Translations under genes and position numbers: made by a program | Source of the DNA: Crambe crambe | Taxonomy: Eukaryota; Porifera; Demospongiae; Poecilosclerida; Crambeidae | Length of the DNA stretch: 64,000 nucleotides | Assembly: GCA_963924555.1 (NCBI GenBank) | Contig: OZ004596.1 | Coordinates: 2,666,001 to 2,730,000 of the forward strand | Reading direction: 5' to 3' | In this document: positions 40,345 through 51,734 of the stretch, piece by piece | How positions within the stretch are numbered: the stretch's first letter is position 1 | Layout of the letters: each line of letters begins with the position of its first letter | The notes under the pieces: model-generated | The model's database searches: none | Seen by the model: only the letters and a program-made list of their open reading frames with translations | What the model was told of the DNA's origin: nothing

Positions 40345-41224
40345 CATAGATATTAGACACGGAACAGGATTGGAAACTTAATACTACCATGCGCGTGCTA
40401 TCCGTGTTTGCCGGGAAATTTTGGCGCGAGATATGAATGCATAGTTACCACATAATAGTTAAGAATGAGTTCTGCAAAAGATATCAGAGCGAATATTAGT
40501 TTAGTAGCTTAATATTAGCTGGACTAGAGTGTTTCCATGTTGTGCTATTATAAAAATAATAAAATTTAATATGAGACTAGATCTAGCTAGATAGTATAAA
40601 TCTATGAGAGATTCAGTATCTCAAGTTTTGAAAGATGAAGAGTTTAGTCTTCCTCTCCAGCCATCTATAGATGCCCATTCTTGTGCAGAGAGCTTTATGG
40701 AGTGGATAATAAAACATGACAATGCAAATAAATAATAGAAATGTAATAATAATAACTATTTAACCCATAGTTTAACACTGCAATAAAAAAAAACTAACAG
40801 CTATGAATCAATATAACATATATCATCCGATAGACAAACTATTATACTACTAAAAGATACCAAACGCTTGACTTCTAAATTTATATGAGTCCTGTTCTAG
40901 TCCCACAAATTGGTAGGCCTATAAAATCTTTAGCAACATATCCTACACCAAAAACAGTTATTACACTCTTTATTTCAGTCTATTCCAGTAAGAAACTTTA
41001 CCTTCCAAACTTCTATAGGATAAAATTGCAAGAAAAACACTTGTACTCGTAGCTCTAGTCCCACAAAGTCTGTACCTCTCTTCCTCAGAAAATGTATTGC
41101 GACAATAGGGCTAAATTTTCTATGGTTACAACGCGGATAGCATGCGCGAAATGTATTAGCTTAATGGGAGTGACGTCACATGACGTAGGCAGTTTCCAAT
41201 CCTGTTCCGTGTCTAATATCTATG
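40345..41224. mobile_element. Short non-autonomous P-like element
   Basis: The left end CATAGATATTAGACACGG runs to the core GGATTGGAAAC. The right end is the exact inverse, finishing CCGTGTCTAATATCTATG at 41,224. Flanks TCATAAC and TCATTAAC are near-identical, consistent with an aged 7-bp target duplication. The interior (about 0.8 kb) has no recognisable coding sequence, so it depends on transposase from elsewhere. It ends 28 bases before the ISL2EU element. Confidence 0.8.
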
Positions 41225-41350
41225 TCATTAACTGAGGTGGAGGCGAGCCAATAGAGCGTTTGCACTTGACGTCACAAACCACGCCCCTCGACCGCGCGGC
41301 CATTTTGGTGCACAATGCAGCTGTAGCTGCAGCTGCAGTGTGGTTTTTAG

Positions 41351-42880
41351 CTCGTTATTTGTATTGTTCCTGGGTGCTCCAAGCGTTCGGACAGAGATAA
41401 GGATGTAGCTTTTTTCAGACTTCCCACCATTAGAACTGGAAAGAATGAGGAGGAGTTGGAGCTGAGCAGGAGAAGAAGAGCTGGCTATTTGGCTGCAATT
41501 GGTAGAGACTTAAGTAGTCATGATTTAAGAAATGTCAAAATTTGTTCCAAGCATTTTATTTCTGGAAGGCCAGCTTATTTGTTCGACCAATTCAATCCTG
41601 ACTGGCTTCCCACACAAAATGTGAGGTCTAGATATGCAACATGAAAGCATTATATCAGTGTCATGACCGCTATCTCCGAAGAAAGTCCAGAAATGCACGC
41701 ATTCATGCACCACCAACAGAACCAGTTAAATCATCAACAACACCAGTTACTTCTATTGATTCAGCACACATTCATGCAGCACCAACAGAAACAGTAAAAT
41801 TAACACCAGTTACTTCCGTTGATTCAGTTAATGTATTGATTGAAGCAGATGAGCCATCAACTGATGATATACCTGCTACTGAAGTCAGCAGATGCTCAGA
41901 TGCACAGAGCCAAACTGAGGATAATATTGCACAATTAAGAACTGAACTGAACAATGCTTACGAAACCATACACACTTTAAGGACCAAAGTTAGTAAGATT
42001 ACTCCTTTCACTGAATTAACTCTACAGGATCAACAAAAGAAATTTATTAAGCACTACACAGGGTTACCTAGTTTTGAAGTACTTAAGGCAGTGTATGACT
42101 TTGTCTCCTCCAGTAGCAAATTTGGAAACACGAAATTGGAACCATTTAGAGAGTTTGTCAAGACCTTGGATATCGTTTTGATGTACACTATTCTACTGTA
42201 TCAAGGATTTTTTTGAAGTGGTTAACCATTATGGATATTAGGTTCAGTCCTTTGATTATCTGGCCCACAAGAGAGATACTGTGGAAAACTACACCAGAGT
42301 GCTTTCGTGAAGAATTTGGGTGTAAAGTGTGTGTGATATTGGATTGTTTTGAAGTATTTATTGAAAGACCATCCAACCTCCTTGCTCGTGCATGTACATG
42401 GTCCTCATATAAACACCACAATACAATACCGTCAAATTTCTCATTGGCATTGCTCCTCAAGGTACTGTTTCTTATATTTCTGCTGCCTGGGGTGGAAGGG
42501 TGAGTGACAAGTATTTGACTGAGAATTGTGGAGTTCTGAACAAATTGCTACCTGGTGATATTGTACTAGCTGATCGGGGATTTGACATTGCTGATTCAGT
42601 CAGTGCATTTCAGGCCAGGTTACACATTCCAGCATTTACAAGAGGGAAGGACCAATTATCAGCAACAGAAGTTGAAGAGACCAGATCTCTGGCTAATGTA
42701 CGCATACATGTAGAAAGAGTTATTGGTGCAGTACGCCAAAAGTTCTCCATTTTACAGGGAACACTTCCCATTGATATGATCACAATGAGAGCTGGAGAGG
42801 AGTGTCCAATCGTTGATAGGATAGGCAGAGTTTGTTGTGCCCTCAGCAATATTTGTGACTCAGTTGTGCCATTTAATTAA
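41351..42880 (+). pseudogene. THAP-DDE transposase of the ISL2EU element
   Basis: A THAP zinc finger is visible at 41,360-41,635: CIVPGC, FFRLPT, then ICSKHF and DWLPTQNV, giving the C2CH pattern. It appears to begin after an AG at 41,350; the start exon was not found. A linker follows, then the DDE_Tnp_4 domain: [18 protein letters not shown] (42,170), [20 protein letters not shown] with the first Asp (42,331), ADRGFDIAD with the second Asp (42,567), and [17 protein letters not shown] with the Glu (42,705). It would cut and paste the element. Two frameshifts are present: a deletion near 42,155-42,165 and a 5-bp duplication of AATAC near 42,420. This copy is inactive as it stands. Confidence 0.85.
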
Positions 42881-44020
42881 TAACACTGTGTGGCTTGGGT
42901 GCATATCTTGTATGCCTCTGGATAACAGATGGCTTTGACCAATGATTGTGATGGCATAGCTGGATCAGTATGGCTGGCTTGCTTCATACGAGATGCAGTA
43001 ATTCTCCCTGCTCTGAATTTAAACCACAATTTAGATTCAGTTTGCTTCACTGTTTCTTCTCTGACAGCTTTAGCCATATCATTAGTAATATTGATAGTAA
43101 CAGAATCACAAACCAATAATAATTCTGAGTAGGTAAGAGCAAGATATTTTGATTCATAGAGAGAATGGAGGGGTGAAGGAAAATTGCCATTTCTGGTTTT
43201 CGGAATATACCTATCACAGAACTTCGGGATTACAGAAAGAATTGCTGGATTATTATCCGACTGAAAAAGAAGACTAAAGAATGATTGAAGTTCAGATATA
43301 TCTGGTGGGATTGCACTTTGTTTGGTGGATGGAGTGGATGAGGATGCTGATAAACTGCCAGTTGCAATAGAATTGTCGATCTTATTTTTTTTACTATTCG
43401 GGGAGGAAAAGTCTATATTTTTAACCTGCAAATAAGGAATCTTATTTTGAAAAGCAGGAATAAGCCATTGACATTCTTGCTGTGTGCAAGTAGGCTTGCC
43501 AGCAATCCTCACCACAGTCTCCAGGTGGAAGAGAATAGCAGCTATGTGAGTACAGACCTCACCGAGACCAGCCATGCACTTGCAATGAGCGCAGCAAACC
43601 TCTCCAGTTTCTTCCATGATGATCCAGCACATTAGAGGTGGTTCATTACAAGACTGAGAATGTCTAACCTAAATTAAAGCTCTATAATTAATTTTTATGG
43701 GGCAATGATAGCTATATACATTATACATACTTTTCCAGTGACAACATACTTCTCTTCTAACTTCCAAGTAGTTACATTCTTTATCCAGCCACTAGTAAAC
43801 TGGTTGTATGCTTCCAGTGATTTATAAGCCTTGAATTGCTTTGCAGAGATGTAGCTAGTTTGGAGCACCAGGTAAGAAACTAAGTCTGCAGAAGTAAAGG
43901 GAGGAGGTGTGGGAGACTCTTTGTGAGTTTTTGTACTGATGCAGAACGGATCTATTCCTCCAATCAGTTGCAATTTCTGCAAATATCTTTGTTTGGCTTC
44001 TAGCGGAAGTTTCTGAGCGT
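42877..44020 (-). pseudogene. SWIM and YqaJ-type nuclease protein, truncated
   Basis: Exon 1 (to 43,734) contains KLPLEAKQRYLQKLQLIGGI, FKAYKSLEAYNQFTSGW and VVTGKV. An intron (GTATGT...TTTAG, 43,733-43,672) leads to exon 2 with the SWIM zinc finger CKCMAGLGEVCTHIAA (about 43,570) and the start of YqaJ, KLWFKFRAGRITASRMK (about 43,000) and ICYPEAYKICTQAT. In ISL2EU elements this is the partner protein, with a lambda-exonuclease-like YqaJ domain. Here the frame stops 17 residues after the ICYP motif, so the catalytic acidic and lysine residues are absent. No ATG was found in frame at the 5' end, so the start is uncertain. Confidence 0.8.
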
Positions 44021-44159
44021 AGCAGGACGTGGTGTGTGGTTAGACAGACATACCGCAAAAATGCAGCTGCAGTAATTGTGGCCGTGCACGTTCATGACGT
44101 CACCATTCGTGACGTCACTTCAAACGCTCTATATATATCATGTCAAGCAACTAAATCCG

Positions 44160-44225
44160 TGAGGGCTGGGGGCCCTCTATATCTACGCGGGGGTCCCCGT
44201 AACTGTTGATTTGACACCGGATCCG
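44160..44225. repeat. GGGGTCCCC block with GACACCGG
   Basis: GGGCCCTC, GGGGGTCCCCG and TTTGACACCGGATCCGG lie between the ISL2EU end and the NLR gene. They relate to the repeats at 38,608 and 39,810. Confidence 0.5.
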
Positions 44226-44320
44226 GTAATTAATAGTCCACAGCACGACCGTTTGCGCGGATGACCGTAGAAGACTCGTAACAAGAAAGAGCCGCTGAAC
44301 GCCATAGATACAATATAATA

Positions 44321-47300
44321 ATGGGGAATAGTGGATTAACTAAACTATGGGAATCCAATGAAGCTCGTAATTCTTTACAAAGTGAAAACTCGGAATCAGA
44401 AATAAAAAGAGAAGCTCGTAATTCTTTACAAAGTGAAAACTCGGAATCAGAAATAAAAAGAGAAGCTGAAAGGTCTAGCACTGAATCACTAGAATACAGG
44501 TAATATTTTTCTCAGGTATTATATAGCATAGCTACAATTCTACCGAATAAAAGAGTTCCTTCAAGCTTTACAGTCACTGTATTATCTCTGCAGGTCAGCA
44601 CAAGGGGAGAGTTTTTCAGATGAGGATAAGCATACAGGTACTCCTTATACAAATGCATGTACCTTCCCTATTGACAAGCAAGATGGTTTACAGTGTGAAG
44701 TGAAAAGTCAGTGTGTAGAAACCACAGAAGAAGATAAGTGAGTGCATTTGTTGCTTAACTACCACTGCAGCAGCAGCTAATGGATAGGCAATGTATACAA
44801 ATAATGACCAAAACATGAGGATAGATTGAAGATCACACATACACAATGCACGTTAGATATTTGTTTATAAGGGTACATTTGCTTACATAAACTTTCAACA
44901 TTTCCACCCACATGTATTACTTGCTACCAAGCAACCGTCCTATTATAACTGTTATCTAAACTGTTTACTGAAATCTGTTTCCAATTTTCTTTTCTGATAA
45001 TGTAATCTCTCCCACACATGATAGAATTCGCAATAACATCCCCAAAGAAGTACTAGAAGCACATTATGATGACATGCTCCTAGACGTAACTCATCCCTGT
45101 TCACTGGCCACAGATTTACTTGTAAGGCAAATGATCACCCAAGATGTTGGTAGTGCCATGTTATCCGACGATCTCACTCATGGAGAAAAAATGATTGTAC
45201 TGATGGATGCCATGTTAAAAGTAGTATCAGAACAGCCATCCGAGTTTCATGTCTTAATTAAAATTCTTGAGAAAAAACCTGCACATCATTCTGTGGCAGC
45301 ACTACTGAAAGAATCTTACAGTACGTTTACCACTATTGAAATCATACCCACTATGTATATTGCACAAATGTCAAAAGTTTGATAATCTCCTGCTTGACTT
45401 GCAGGCTATGTAGGGAACTAGCAATTGATTGCCAGCAAGAGTTCATTATGGTTAGCTAACTATTCTTTTTTGTTGTAGCAACGTTAACATCTGGAGGAAA
45501 AATCACCAGCTTCACTTACTCTTCAGTTATATTAGAATATGCTGCAGATTTGAAGGCTTTCTATCGGAATAGATCATTGCCACACATGCCTTATGGATCA
45601 TCTACTAATGTTTTTAACCTCAAGGTTAAAACAAATGACATAAAAAATGTGAGGAATAAATGTGCTATTTATCAAACATCTGCTTTCAAGAGTCTGGAGA
45701 AATCATTTATTAAAGTGGACCCCATCAATTATACAGAAATTTTTGATAGCACTAAATGTTTTTTAGTCGAAGGTGACAGATGCATCGGAAAGACAGAACT
45801 TGTGTGGACAATATGTCAGAAATGGGAAGAAATTCCAGCATTAAGAAAGTTTCATTTGATCCTTCTGCTTGACTTGAAAAATAAGCATGTACAAGAAGCA
45901 AAAACCATACAAGATATCTTCTATCATCATAACTCACATGTGCGACAAAAAATAGTCCAAGAGATTGAGAAAGCAAAGGGTAAACAAATTCTTATAATAC
46001 TTGATGGTTTTGAACAGTTACCATGTACCGTTACTCAAAATCATGAATCCTTCTTCGTTAAAATCGTTATGGGTAAAATATTACCCAAAAGTATAAAGTT
46101 CATCACAGCAACTCCTTCCACCATTAGAAACATCATAAGTAGTTATGAGCTAATTCATGTAAAGCACATTGAAGTATTAGGCTTCCATGCACAACAAGCT
46201 CTATGTTTTAGCCAGGCAGTGGACCCACATGGATTTCATGAATACTTTAGTGCAAACATTGGTCTTCTATATCTGCCTCTAACACTCTCTATGGTCATAA
46301 ATTTTCACCAGGATCGTGCATGGAATAACATACCGCAAAGATTAACACACTATTTCAGCAGGTACTGTTTAGATTTGATATGTAATAATTTCCTTGAAAG
46401 TACTAATCCTGAGATTAAACAGAAACCTCCATGCTCACTTCAAGATTTGGATTCAGATACTCGGAAGCACCTGCTATCAATTTCAAAAATTGCACTGGAA
46501 GGAATAATCAACAAAGAAATTTCCTGCAATGATCTCTGTCCTAGCAATGATTTTGTTCACCTGGGTTTGATGTCCACATCATGTCCACACTGCAGAGATA
46601 GTATATTGGAATTACGATTCTTAAATCACAGACTACAGGAATTCCTAGCTGCATACTACATCTCGCAACTGGATGACTATGAGAAAGATCATTTTTTCCT
46701 AAATCATTCCTTCAACAAGATGCATAATGTATGGAGATTTTTTGCAGGCTTGACTCACCTGACTTATACCATCATTGAAGTATTAAAATTTAGTATTGAT
46801 GATGAACGTTACTTGGTATTTATCACCAGTTTACTCTGTGAGCAACAGGATGAAGTTCTCATTGGTGACATATTTGGAGACAGTGATATTGTCAATTATT
46901 CGCTCTCCTACCATAGTGAATCAAAAGATGTCGCATCTGCTTGCTACGCCCTGGGATACTGTATTGCTGCAAGTAATTGTTCTTGGAATTTGAATCTGGG
47001 ATCATGCAATCTGAAGACAGAAGATTTACAAGCACTACAGTCAGGAATCAATTCTATCAAGGTTGTAAGTGGCTCAATCAATGCACTGCAGTTAGACCAA
47101 AATTTGATCACAATTGAGAAATTGCATGTGCTATCAGTACTACCAATATCAATGCTGGAAAATATTATTAACTTAAACTTTAATTCGTGCAACTTAACAC
47201 AACAAGCCTTCGATTTCCTAGCCACAAACTTGATCCCATCTATGCCAAGATTACAGGTGCTAAATATTGGAAACAATCACAAGCACAGCTATAGCAATAT

Positions 47301-47970
47301 GAGTCAATTGCTTGTCACCCTCACAAGCCTCACTGAGTTACAAGACTTAAACCTTGATAACACAGCATTGGGTTTTGAGGATATGGTGCACCTACACACA
47401 TTGTTAAGTATGACTGGAACCTCCCTCACACAACTTTCCATCGGTGGTAAGGATATGCTCCTTGAAACCATATACCTTCTAATTGACACTGTTCTTTCAC
47501 AGTCTTTACTTGAAGGACTACATATCAGTGATTTTGACTTAACAAAAAGTGCTGACACTATGGCACTATTGGAAACCAATACAACTTTAACTAGGCTTAT
47601 ACTTTTTGAATGTAAAATGGATGTAACACACATCTCGACATCACTGTGCATGAACACAACCTTGAGAGAGCTCGATATATTCTTTCCTTTATCGAATGAC
47701 AAGTATGATATTGGATTAGAAGCAACTACTGCTCTGACAGATATGCTTGAAGTTAATCGTAGTCTGAGCAGATTATCACTGTACAGCTACAAGCCCCTTG
47801 AACAGAGTAGAGTTATCAGCCTAGTTGAGACTCTTAACTACAATCGGTCTCTACAGTGCCTTCAACTTCCTGAGCATTTTGCCAGATCCTTTTCTGTAAG
47901 TGCAATGAATTTAATCGATTCCAGAGTCTGCTGGAAAGAATGGCCTTGCATTGCTATAAACATTGAATGA
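44321..47970 (+). CDS. NLR-type receptor: CARD-NACHT-LRR
   Basis: Four exons with matching phases: 44,321-44,499, 44,594-44,737, 45,025-45,320 and 45,479-47,970, giving 1,036 residues. Residues 1-107 are polar, with a perfect repeat of EARNSLQSENSESEIKR. Residues about 108-206 form a death-fold, probably CARD, domain (NIPKEVLEAHYDDMLLDV). The NACHT ATPase has Walker A GDRCIGKT (about 305-312) and Walker B ILIILDGFEQLP (about 377-388). The usual FLNHRLQEFLAAYYIS motif follows. Leucine-rich repeats (LNLNSCNL-like, LQVLNIGNN, LQDLNLDNTAL) run to the C terminus. NLRs sense danger or microbial signals in the cytosol and signal through the CARD; ligand and partner are unknown. The start MGNSGL could allow myristoylation, but position 6 is not favourable. 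The gene is undamaged despite its transposon surroundings. Confidence 0.92.
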
Positions 47971-48028
47971 AATAATTATTAGGATTATTATTATTATGAT
48001 TCAAATAATCTAAATTCTGATATTAGGC

Positions 48029-48034
48029 ATTAAA
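48029..48034 (+). promoter_or_regulatory. Possible poly(A) signal of the NLR gene
   Basis: ATTAAA lies about 60 bases past the stop at 47,970, and no AATAAA was seen nearer. It is a common variant signal, but chance occurrence in AT-rich DNA is likely. Confidence 0.3.
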
Positions 48035-48080
48035 TAATCATAACAAAAATTATCATTACGGTTGTTGTCACAACAGGCTT

Positions 48081-48113
48081 GCAAACAAACAAACAAACAA
48101 ACAAACAAAAAAA
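48081..48113. repeat. CAAA microsatellite
   Basis: Seven CAAA-type units end in an A run, just downstream of the NLR gene. Confidence 0.9.
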
Positions 48114-48122
48114 TATGAAATA

Positions 48123-48348
48123 TTATACTTTCCAATTGGATGGAGGTTCTTTTCTTAGTTTCCAAGGAGTATCAGGGTGACACATATTGCTCTGCTCAAC
48201 AATTAAGCTTTGCAATAGTTCATTCTTAGCTCTGTCCTTGTTCTTTCCCATCGACTTCCATTTAATACAATTATACATACGCTGTTTCTCTGTATTACAA
48301 GGGTCTAATCCTCCATATATATAGTACTGATGAAATTGATGATAAGAA
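48123..48348 (-). CDS. Acyl-CoA-binding-like exon, partial
   Basis: Behind a TTGTAG acceptor the minus strand reads SYHQFHQYYIYGGLDPCNTE, then NCIKWKSMGKNKDRAKNELL, then QSLIVEQ, ending NWKV and a stop. The pattern Y..Y...G.C....... KW...G....A...LL resembles helices 2-4 of acyl-CoA-binding proteins, which carry long-chain acyl-CoA in the cytosol. Upstream exons would lie beyond 48,400 on the minus strand; open pieces at 48,927-48,652 and 49,294-48,908 were not recognisable. It could also be an unrelated or decayed exon. Confidence 0.35.
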
Positions 48349-48369
48349 GCTACAACCAAAATAGACAGT

Positions 48370-49300
48370 GTATAATAACATTATTACGGTAGCAATTATG
48401 GAAGGGGTAAACTTGGAATGCCCCCAGCATATATCAACTGAACACATCCCAAGTATAAAATATGAAGTATGCATTTCAGACTACAAATTTTCTTTCCTAG
48501 CACAATGGAAATATTTTTTGTGGATTTATGGTTTTATACTGGTAAATTTAATTAGCAGTTTAGAGGACTCTATCTGCCAAAGCTAACGAGTAAAGATCAT
48601 CAAAGTCACACGACATCATGAATTGTCATTTGAGTACAAAAAAACAACAATTCATGTGGTATCCAAGCAATATTCACATGCTAATATCATAGTATTATGA
48701 TGATTAGACCATGCCTTGTGGTTTCTAGTTTGGACTATAATATTGTATAAATGTGGCTGATTGCAAAATTTGGATAAGCTCAAATCTGGGCTTTTCAAAA
48801 GCTTTCGAGTAGCTAGCTCATTTTTCAATATGAAAGAAACAGTAGGAAAATGGCTCACCAATCCTGCATCTTGAACTGTCATAGTTTCACCTCCATATTC
48901 ATTCAGATTATATGGATTGGCAAGCAAAATATTTGTATCCCATCCACAAATGGCTAAATTTTTCTTTTATGCAGGCAGCTAGTAATCCAGTGATTTTCCT
49001 AGCTGGCACTCGATCTAAATTTGGTGTATTGCTAGATGCCATTTTAATAGCATGGGTAAAAGTGAAATTTGGGATAAGTTTCACAATTTGTAGTGAGACT
49101 GGCAATAAAATTGCACAAGGTACAGCCAAGTGCACTTTGCACTCCCAGAAATTTATCATTTCACTCCTACTCATGACATGCATCACTATAACACACCACA
49201 AATATACTAGACAGTATACTACATAATTATACAGACAGGATCGATCAATATTACTGAAACCAGAACAATATTTCCTGTTATAAATTTTGGTCATGTAATA
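48370..49300. other. No gene recognised
   Basis: Several open stretches on both strands (for example 48,912-49,226 plus and 49,294-48,908 minus) overlap each other and resemble no family I know. They may be part of the mobile element that ends near 50,030. Confidence 0.35.
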
Positions 49301-50030
49301 CTGCTACAGATACTCCATGAGCTATGCATGGTTATAGCATAAATTATAATGGTATAACTCAAGACCTACACTAAAAAGTCAAATCCTCTAACTATACTGG
49401 TAAATTGAATACACAATTACATACATTAACGGCCTCCTGAACTTACAAAAATATGAATCTTTACCTCTATGTATACTATTTTGGTGCAAAGTTAAATGTA
49501 AAATAGTTTTTAATCAGCACAGAAATCATTTCAGTTTTCTCCTCCAGGAATTTACCAACCATGACAAAAACTATCTGTATACATGCTCATAGCCAGGGGA
49601 TTCAATTGAACCCCCTTTTCAAGATGTTTTTAAAGTGCAATGTGCATACACACATGAAAATCATTTGCTCAACTGAAGTGGGCAAAGCTTATTGGTATTT
49701 TCATCCAGAAAAGGTCGGTTTAGCTTTATGCTAGCTATAAATCTGCTCTACTGAGACATTACATGAAGTTGGAGCAGTTAATCCAAAATGGGTGTGATTA
49801 AGAAAAAGTGGGCATGGCCAGGCAAAATTTTTTCACACATAAGCACAAGGATAATTTTTCAAAAACTCTGGCTGAGCATAAAGTGTTAGATGAAATTATT
49901 CTCTCTATTCACCCACTTCAGAACACTGTCCTTTAAGTTGCGGTCAACATAAATTACAACAGGGGGTGCACACAAGCAAATCAATTAATGGTTGTCATAG
50001 ACACATGTGAACCCATTTCCAATCCCATAT
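49300..50030. mobile_element. Truncated P-like element, right-end part
   Basis: The text runs parallel to 23,800-24,445 of the nested P-like element: GGCCTACACTAAAAGTCAA against GACCTACACTAAAAAGTCAA, GGCCTCCTGAACTTACAAAA in both, and GCGGTCAACAAAAATTACAA against GCGGTCAACATAAATTACAA. It reaches the terminal core as CCCATTTCCAATCCC and then diverges, so the final terminal bases are gone. The other end was not found. Confidence 0.75.
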
Positions 50031-51018
50031 TCATCCTATGCGTGGGTGGGATCAAAGGGCTGCAGCGTGGTATAAAAGTTATATTGCCCATTGTCACGTC
50101 ACTTGCACTCAGGACTCGGGTTGTTTATAATACTGTTTGTATTTATTACGGTCAATGGACTTTGGCATTAAAATTTTAAACTAGAATCTTTACCAAACAT
50201 TCCAACTGCATTCATACGTATGGACCTTCTTGGTCATCATCCTTACAACTACACACACCAAGATTGGAAATGATCATTGAATATCTTTTCATGTTTCACA
50301 CATACATCACCTTCTTTATGCACAAGCATTGTGATACATTAAGAATTATGAGTAATTGTAACAGCTTTGGAAGGAGATGTACCACATAGTGTAAATTTCC
50401 ATGGGGTAGATAAATATTGTGAAGCAAATGGTACAATCCACTAAATTATATTGATCGGTCCACACATGAAACACATAGCGATATCTGGTTGTCCTTGTGT
50501 ACAAGCAGTTATACAGTGAATTTGGCTACACCTGCAGCAGAAGTCTTCAGTATGTTGCAGCTAGTTGCTAATGTAAAGACATATCCTTGGTATGAGAAGC
50601 CACTTATGTGAAAAGAACTAGAGCGTTAACACTGCTTCTGTGCACCACTTGCTATATCACTATACACCAGGGGTGAAGATCAACATGTGTTATATGACAA
50701 TGAAACATCCCGCTAGTTTGAAGTTTCCAATCCTGGTGCATGTATGCATGTATGAAATCTCTAGATCATATGCGAGTATAGATCTAAGATCAAATCAAAT
50801 TTATCAGTCCTACCCGACACACCCACTTCAATTTGTCCACTTCATAAACTCACATGTACATTGCCTCCATTTCCGGAACAACTTGAAGCAGCTTATCTCC
50901 CCATGCTTGCCTTTGTATTCTATTGGTACTGTATCTTCCATGGCATGTGCAGCTTAGCTAGTATAGTCTGGCATAGCCGACCCTTTACCTCCGGGGGGGA
51001 AATGGTCCGTCCATATAC
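50031..51018. other. No gene recognised
   Basis: It is AT-rich and without a convincing exon. Two further short matches to the P-like terminal core occur (GATTGGAAATG near 50,263, and AGTTTCCAATCCTGG near 50,723), but without recognisable extended ends. At 50,968-50,990 the motif GCCGACCCTTTACC recurs; it is shared with 9,599 and 55,083. Confidence 0.4.
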
Positions 51019-51168
51019 AGTCGATTGCAGCTCCGTTCGAATTTCCGTCGGAAGCGTATGGTTTGTGCGGGCCATACAAATTTGGGCCTATCAACACTTC
51101 TATTTATGGCACGCACAAACCATATGCTTCATACGGAACGTTCGAACGGAGCTAGCTGCAATTGACTG
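51019..51168. repeat. Hairpin repeat 1
   Basis: CAGTCGATTGCAGCTCCGTT pairs with AACGGAGCTAGCTGCAATTG at the other end. GCGTATGGTTTGTGCGGGCC pairs imperfectly with GGCACGCACAAACCATATGC. The centre is about 51,095. Confidence 0.85.
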
Positions 51169-51367
51169 TACTGTTGATTTCACTTCCCTTCGAACTTCCG
51201 TGAATAGGCCTATATCCGTGGGGCGTGGCTCGTGATAGAGAGGCGCTATCTCCACGCTCTTTGCACAAGAGCTAGTTCAGAACAAGAGTTTCAAGTTGCT
51301 GCTAAGAGCGTAGAGATAGCTTCACTCTAGCACCTGCCACGCCCCACGGAAGTGAAATCAACAGTAC
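51168..51367. repeat. Hairpin repeat 2, joined to the first
   Basis: GTACTGTTGATTTCACTTCC pairs with GGAAGTGAAATCAACAGTAC. CCGTGGGGCGTGGC pairs with GCCACGCCCCACGG, and GCTATCTCCACGCTCTT pairs with AAGAGCGTAGAGATAGC. It starts on the last base of hairpin 1, so the two share a junction. Confidence 0.88.
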
Positions 51368-51734
51368 ATGCGCTATATGCCAGGGGCCGGGGGCAAAAAA
51401 AAAGAAAAAAAAGAGCAATTAGAGTTGCCCTAGCTCTAGTTGGTACCGGGTACGGGTCGACAAAAGTAACTATGGCGATTACGAGTGCAAACCTAGTACC
51501 ACCGGTAGCTGGGACTGGAAGGGAACAACATATCTTTCAACCGGTAGGTATTTATTTTCCATGTCTCTCTTCCCTTTCCCTGACTGTTTTGGGTTGCAAT
51601 GGGCGCTTTTTTACAGTCCTAGCCTCCAGGCCTTGGGGAATTTTTTTCAAGCGTAACCGACATACCAAGTAGAGCAGCATGCAGTGCATATTATCATTAT
51701 TCGTTACAATATTAAGTTATAGGGTAGGGTCATC

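Larger units (their letters stand above)
41253..44130. mobile_element. ISL2EU DNA transposon, internally deleted
   Basis: The ends are AGAGCGTTTG at 41,253 and its inverse CAAACGCTCT ending at 44,130, each followed inward by a GACGTCAC motif. The dinucleotide AT flanks both ends (41,251-41,252 and 44,131-44,132), the target duplication of ISL2EU elements. The element carries a THAP plus DDE transposase on plus and a SWIM-YqaJ protein on minus, the known two-gene content of this superfamily. The two genes converge and their stop codons overlap at 42,877-42,880. Confidence 0.87.

Noticed and set aside
44230..44481. Minus-strand frame with repeated SLFISDSEFSLCKELRA
   Set aside because: It is the antisense of the duplicated NLR exon 1, which has splice and phase support on the plus strand.
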